Below are positions 61,324 to 64,000 of a stretch of 64,000 nucleotides of DNA, piece after piece. The first letter of the stretch is position 1; each line of letters begins with the position of its first letter. The stretch lies in NCBI RefSeq assembly GCF_004340685.1, contig NZ_SLUN01000005.1:171279-235278 (forward strand), in the 5' to 3' direction. The notes beneath the pieces were generated by a model. The model made no database searches. It worked only from the letters and a program-made list of their open reading frames with translations, and had not been told where the DNA came from. Origin of the DNA: Hydrogenispora ethanolica (lineage in GTDB: Bacteria > Bacillota > UBA4882 > UBA8346). The position numbers and the translations under genes are program-made.

Positions 61324-62022
61324 ATGAGTATTCATTCCATTGAAAAAGTCGATCTCGTTGAACGCGTCTTCGAGCAGATGAAGGATAACATCATCAGCGG
61401 CGAATGGAACCCTGGCGAAAAGATCCCTTCGGAAAACGACCTCTGTAAAATGTTTAATGTCAGCCGGAATACGGTCCGCAGCGCCATTCAGAAGTTGAAG
61501 GCCATCGGCGCGGTCACTTCGGAACAAGGGAAAGGCACGTTTGTCTACAAGTCCATCGCCGACAGCCTGATCGACAGCTTTATCCCGCTGGTCTCGCTGG
61601 ATGAGGAAGAGATGATGGATATCGTCGATTTCCGGGATATCATCGAGAACGAGAGTGCGCGTCTGGCGGCCAAACGGGCCACCGAGGAGGATCTGGAGCA
61701 TATCCGGCGCTCCTTGGATAACATGATCGCCAATACCCATGATTACAAGAAGTTTTCCATTGCCGATTATCAGTTTCATCTGAGCATCGTCAAGGCGTCC
61801 AAAAACCGGATCTTCTACAAAGCCATGCTCCGCCTGAAGGATGTCATCTACAATCATTTGGAAGAGATGAACCGCAACGGCGATCTGGTCTTCAGCATCA
61901 ACGGCCATGTCCGGCTGTTTGACGCCATCAAGAGCCGGGATTACGAGTTGGCGGGGATGCTTTCCAAAAGCGACAAGGAGATCGTCAAACAACAAGTCCA
62001 TTACAATTATACCAATAAGTAA
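61324..62022 (+). CDS. FadR-subfamily GntR transcriptional regulator
   Basis: A 232-residue GntR/FCD regulator. The winged helix is IPSENDLCKMFNVSRNTVRSAIQKLKAIGAV with QGKGTFV, and the helical FCD domain (~85-220) includes DFRDIIENESARLAA and DYQFHLSIV with metal-ligand His/Asp. ATG 61324 is preferred because it has AGGAAG upstream and the longer frame starts in a palindrome. FCD regulators of this type control hexuronate or sugar-acid genes, consistent with the next gene. Confidence 0.87.
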   Translation: MSIHSIEKVDLVERVFEQMKDNIISGEWNPGEKIPSENDLCKMFNVSRNTVRSAIQKLKAIGAVTSEQGKGTFVYKSIADSLIDSFIPLVSLDEEEMMDIVDFRDIIENESARLAAKRATEEDLEHIRRSLDNMIANTHDYKKFSIADYQFHLSIVKASKNRIFYKAMLRLKDVIYNHLEEMNRNGDLVFSINGHVRLFDAIKSRDYELAGMLSKSDKEIVKQQVHYNYTNK

Positions 62023-62035
62023 ATTTTTTTGCTGT

Positions 62036-62060
62036 AACTTGTAGGACAACCAACAAGTTT
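62036..62060 (+). promoter_or_regulatory. Candidate GntR/FadR-type operator
   Basis: AACTTGT (62036-62042) and ACAAGTT (62053-62059) form a hairpin-like inverted repeat enclosing TTGTAGGACAA (62039-62049), a perfect T-N-G-T-N3-A-C-N-A FadR-family site. It lies 175 bp before the dehydratase gene. Confidence 0.5.
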
Positions 62061-62234
62061 GATGGAGTAAAAAACCGTTGGCTTCAGCGACTGGAGGGGT
62101 CGGATGAAACGACGCTAACCGGCTTCGGCTTTTCTTAAACCTTTGGCGCCCCATGAATGGGGATAGGCCTGCGCCGGGGATGGTTCGAAAGCCTGGCAAT
62201 TCTTTGAACATCAATGATAAAGGAGCGAGATTTT

Positions 62235-63425
62235 TTGAAAATAACTAATGTAAAAACCATTGTGACCTGTCCCGGCCGCAATTACGTCGTGGTGAAGATC
62301 GAGACCGACGAAGGCTTGAGCGGCGTCGGCGACGCGACCCTGAACGGCAGGGAACTGGCGGTGGCGGAGATCCTGAAGGAACATATCGCGCCGTTGCTGC
62401 ACGGGAAAGACCCGGACCAGATCGAGGATATCTGGCAACATATCTTCCGCGGCTCCTATTGGCGGGGCGGTCCGGTCCTCATGACCGCGCTGGCCGGGAT
62501 CGACATGGCCCTGTGGGATATCAAAGCCAAAAAAGCCAACCTGCCGCTGTATTCGCTATTGGGCGGCAAAAGCCGCGATAAAGTTCTCTGTTACACCCAC
62601 GTCTCCGGCCGCGATTTCGCCGAGGTGAAGGAGAACGCCCTGAAATATATGGAGCAGGGTTACAAAGCGCTCCGTTTTCAGGTGGGTATTCCCGGCTGCA
62701 AGGGTACATACGGGATTGAGAATATCGACTCCAACAACCTGCCTTTCGTGGAGGAGTGGGAGCCCCGCCCCTACCTCCAGACCATTCCCAAGCTGTTTGA
62801 ATACTTACGGGCCGAACTCGGGACCGATCTCGAGATGCTTCATGACGTCCACGAGCGGCTGACCCCGGTGGAAGCCAAGATTCTGGCCAAGGAGCTGGAA
62901 CCGTATCAGCTCTTCTTCCTGGAGGATCCGCTCCGCCCCGAACACAAGGAGAGTTTCCGGATCATCCGCCAGGGCGCGGCGATTCCCATCGCCATGGGCG
63001 AGTTGTTCAACACCAAATGGGATTGCCTGACACTCTTCGAGGAACAGCTCATCGACTATATCCGTTGCGACCTCAGCCATATCGGCGGACTCACCGAGGC
63101 CAAGAAGATTGCCAACTGGGCCGAGGTCTACCACGTGAAGACCGCCTGGCACGGTCCGCCCGATATTTCACCCATCGCCCATTTGGCCAACGTCCATCTG
63201 GACCTGGCGGTCACCAACTTCGGGATCCAGGAGCAATGCGCCTTCGCTCCGGAAGTACGGGATGTCTTCTCGGCCCAGCCGCTCTTCAACGACGGCTATC
63301 TGAGCGTCGCCGAAGTGCCGGGCCTCGGTTGCGAAGTCGACGAAGCCGCGGCCGCCAAGTATCCGTACCGCCGGAGCTATCTGCCGGTATCGCGCCGCAA
63401 AGACGGCACGGTCCAGGATTGGTAG
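62235..63425 (+). CDS. Enolase-superfamily mannonate/galactonate dehydratase-like protein (ManD/RspA family)
   Basis: A 396-residue enolase-superfamily sugar-acid dehydratase of the ManD/RspA type. It begins ITNVKTIVTCPGRNYVVVKIETDEG, with the capping domain, and the barrel carries DVHERLTP, LEDPLRPE and GELFNTKWD with metal ligands, then AWHGPPDISP with catalytic His. It likely dehydrates D-mannonate or D-gluconate to a 2-keto-3-deoxy acid. TTG 62235 follows AGGAGCG. It lies behind a GntR gene and before a sugar-binding protein. Confidence 0.83.
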   Translation: MKITNVKTIVTCPGRNYVVVKIETDEGLSGVGDATLNGRELAVAEILKEHIAPLLHGKDPDQIEDIWQHIFRGSYWRGGPVLMTALAGIDMALWDIKAKKANLPLYSLLGGKSRDKVLCYTHVSGRDFAEVKENALKYMEQGYKALRFQVGIPGCKGTYGIENIDSNNLPFVEEWEPRPYLQTIPKLFEYLRAELGTDLEMLHDVHERLTPVEAKILAKELEPYQLFFLEDPLRPEHKESFRIIRQGAAIPIAMGELFNTKWDCLTLFEEQLIDYIRCDLSHIGGLTEAKKIANWAEVYHVKTAWHGPPDISPIAHLANVHLDLAVTNFGIQEQCAFAPEVRDVFSAQPLFNDGYLSVAEVPGLGCEVDEAAAAKYPYRRSYLPVSRRKDGTVQDW

Positions 63426-63548
63426 GATGGGGGCCGCCCCTTCCGGGGGTGCCTCCCGAATGCAGCGTAAAGGGGGGAAAGCAGCCGGTTTCATCATCTC
63501 ACGGTAAGTTGATTGGAGAATGGATAAAGTAAGGGAGGAAATGTTTTG

Positions 63549-63926
63549 ATGAGATCAAAGAGATTCTTTCGTTGGATGAGCCTTGGTATCTTCGCCGCCC
63601 TGCTCTTTGGGACCGTGGCTGCGTTCGCCGACAATAAGGTCACCCTGCGCTACCTGACTCACAGCGTCCTGGAAGAACCGTCGCGGACTGTGATATTGGA
63701 AGGCATCAAGAAGTTCGAGAGCAAATACCCGAATATCCGTATCGAAATCGAAGGCGTTCCCAACGATCAGATCCAGCAGAAGATCGTCACCTACGCCAAA
63801 GCGGATATGCTGCCCGACGTGGTCGGCCTGCAAGCGGTGGGGATCGAGCCCTTCGCCTCCGAAGGACAGCTCCTCAACATCACCGCCCGGGTCAAGAAAG
63901 ATAAGTTAACCTGTTGTGCTAGATGA
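63549..63926 (+). pseudogene. Sugar ABC transporter substrate-binding protein, interrupted
   Basis: The N-terminal ~115 residues are those of a family 1 extracellular solute-binding protein: signal peptide MRSKRFFRWMSLGIFAALLF with cleavage after AFA and no lipobox Cys, then VTLRYLTH and PNIRIEIEGVPNDQIQQK. A full protein would be ~420 residues, but the frame stops at 63926 after a switch to unrelated, AT-rich sequence near 63905. The gene was probably disrupted by an insertion continuing beyond the window, or the assembly has joined unrelated sequence. Confidence 0.7.
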
Positions 63927-64000
63927 AGTTAACCAAAGACAAGATGTTTGATCTTTGAAAACTGCATACTATGTCCGATAAGCATATTGATGAAATAGCA
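63905..64000. mobile_element. Possible left end of an inserted element
   Basis: From about 63905 the composition drops to roughly 36% GC and the sequence has two GTTAAC sites around GTTGTGCTAGATGAA, and a new ATG at 63971 opens a frame to the window end. No transposase can be identified. The junction inside an otherwise intact gene suggests a mobile element, but the evidence is indirect. Confidence 0.35.

Noticed and set aside
1..64000. tRNA or rRNA genes
   Set aside because: I scanned for the T-loop GGTTCGANTCC pattern and cloverleaf arms and found none. The TTTGATCTTTGAAAACTGC string near 63947 resembles spacer sequence next to rRNA in Firmicutes but is not followed by rRNA within the window.
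63905..64000. Group II intron 5' end
   Set aside because: The junction lacks a clear GTGYG start, and too little sequence is available.

Overview
The window looks like chromosomal DNA from a GC-rich, endospore-forming, saccharolytic Bacillota. The spore evidence is the contiguous order spoIID - spoIIQ-like - spoIIID - mbl (25.9-29.2 kb), which matches the Bacillus subtilis arrangement, plus a small Spo0E-like gene (59.75 kb). Several proteins point to a cell with an outer membrane and periplasm. All three ABC substrate-binding proteins (20.98, 46.04 and 63.55 kb) have signal peptides with an A-x-A type cleavage site and no lipobox cysteine, and there is a Spy/CpxP-like LTxxQ protein (58.7 kb). 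A diderm spore-former is therefore the best reading, but this is inference.

Layout. 0-3.3 kb: a heterodimeric ABC exporter, cut at the window edge. 3.4-3.9 kb: a 21-bp tandem array carrying six perfect DnaA boxes. 4.0-8.8 kb: an MFS exporter divergent from an AraC regulator, then a GntR/LacI hybrid regulator (with its own promoter and an 18-bp palindrome) and a LarA-type nickel-pincer racemase. 8.8-9.4 kb: a 31-bp repeat array. 9.4-17.8 kb: HAD phosphatase, orphan MASE3-type histidine kinase, CapA-like protein, UPF0178, BON protein, CCA-adding enzyme and CorA. 18.0-25.5 kb: a glycerophosphodiester-type uptake and hydrolysis operon (GDPD, ABC transporter, two unknowns, CehA-like PHP hydrolase) behind a PhoP-box-like 11-bp direct repeat. 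25.9-29.2 kb: the sporulation/mbl cluster. 29.3-33.5 kb: KtrB/KtrA, a TtcA-like PP-loop enzyme and an MNT/HepT toxin-antitoxin pair. 33.5-35.9 kb: a T-box leader with an apparent UUC (Phe) specifier in front of phenylacetate-CoA ligase and an ACT protein. 36.0-41.5 kb: PA-clan protease, HAD hydrolase, membrane-fused spermidine-synthase-like protein and LacI regulator. 41.6-46.9 kb: a SAM-I riboswitch followed by metI-metC-metN-metI-metQ. 47.1-49.0 kb: a D-apionate lactonase-like protein. 49.4-52.1 kb: four pseudopilin-like genes. 52.2-57.7 kb: GNAT, SMR pump, alpha-glucan phosphorylase, TudS-like protein, DeoR regulator and bactofilin. 57.7-61 kb: a 47-residue membrane protein, Spy-like protein, Spo0E-like protein and YdjM-like protein. 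61.3-64 kb: FadR-type GntR regulator, mannonate-dehydratase-like enolase-superfamily enzyme, and a sugar-binding protein gene that breaks off at a low-GC junction.

The window is unusually rich in non-coding repeats. I see at least four intergenic arrays with an exact 21-bp period, one 31-bp array with an oppositely oriented flank, a remnant of that second family at 45.9 kb, and four copies of a ~125-bp palindromic element. RNA- or operator-based control is also plentiful: T-box, SAM-I, an unassigned multi-hairpin region before ktrB, a 14-bp perfect hairpin in a lacI leader, and palindromes in front of both GntR-type genes. The strongest candidates for something undescribed are the 21-bp repeat family (especially the DnaA-box array) and the palindromic elements.
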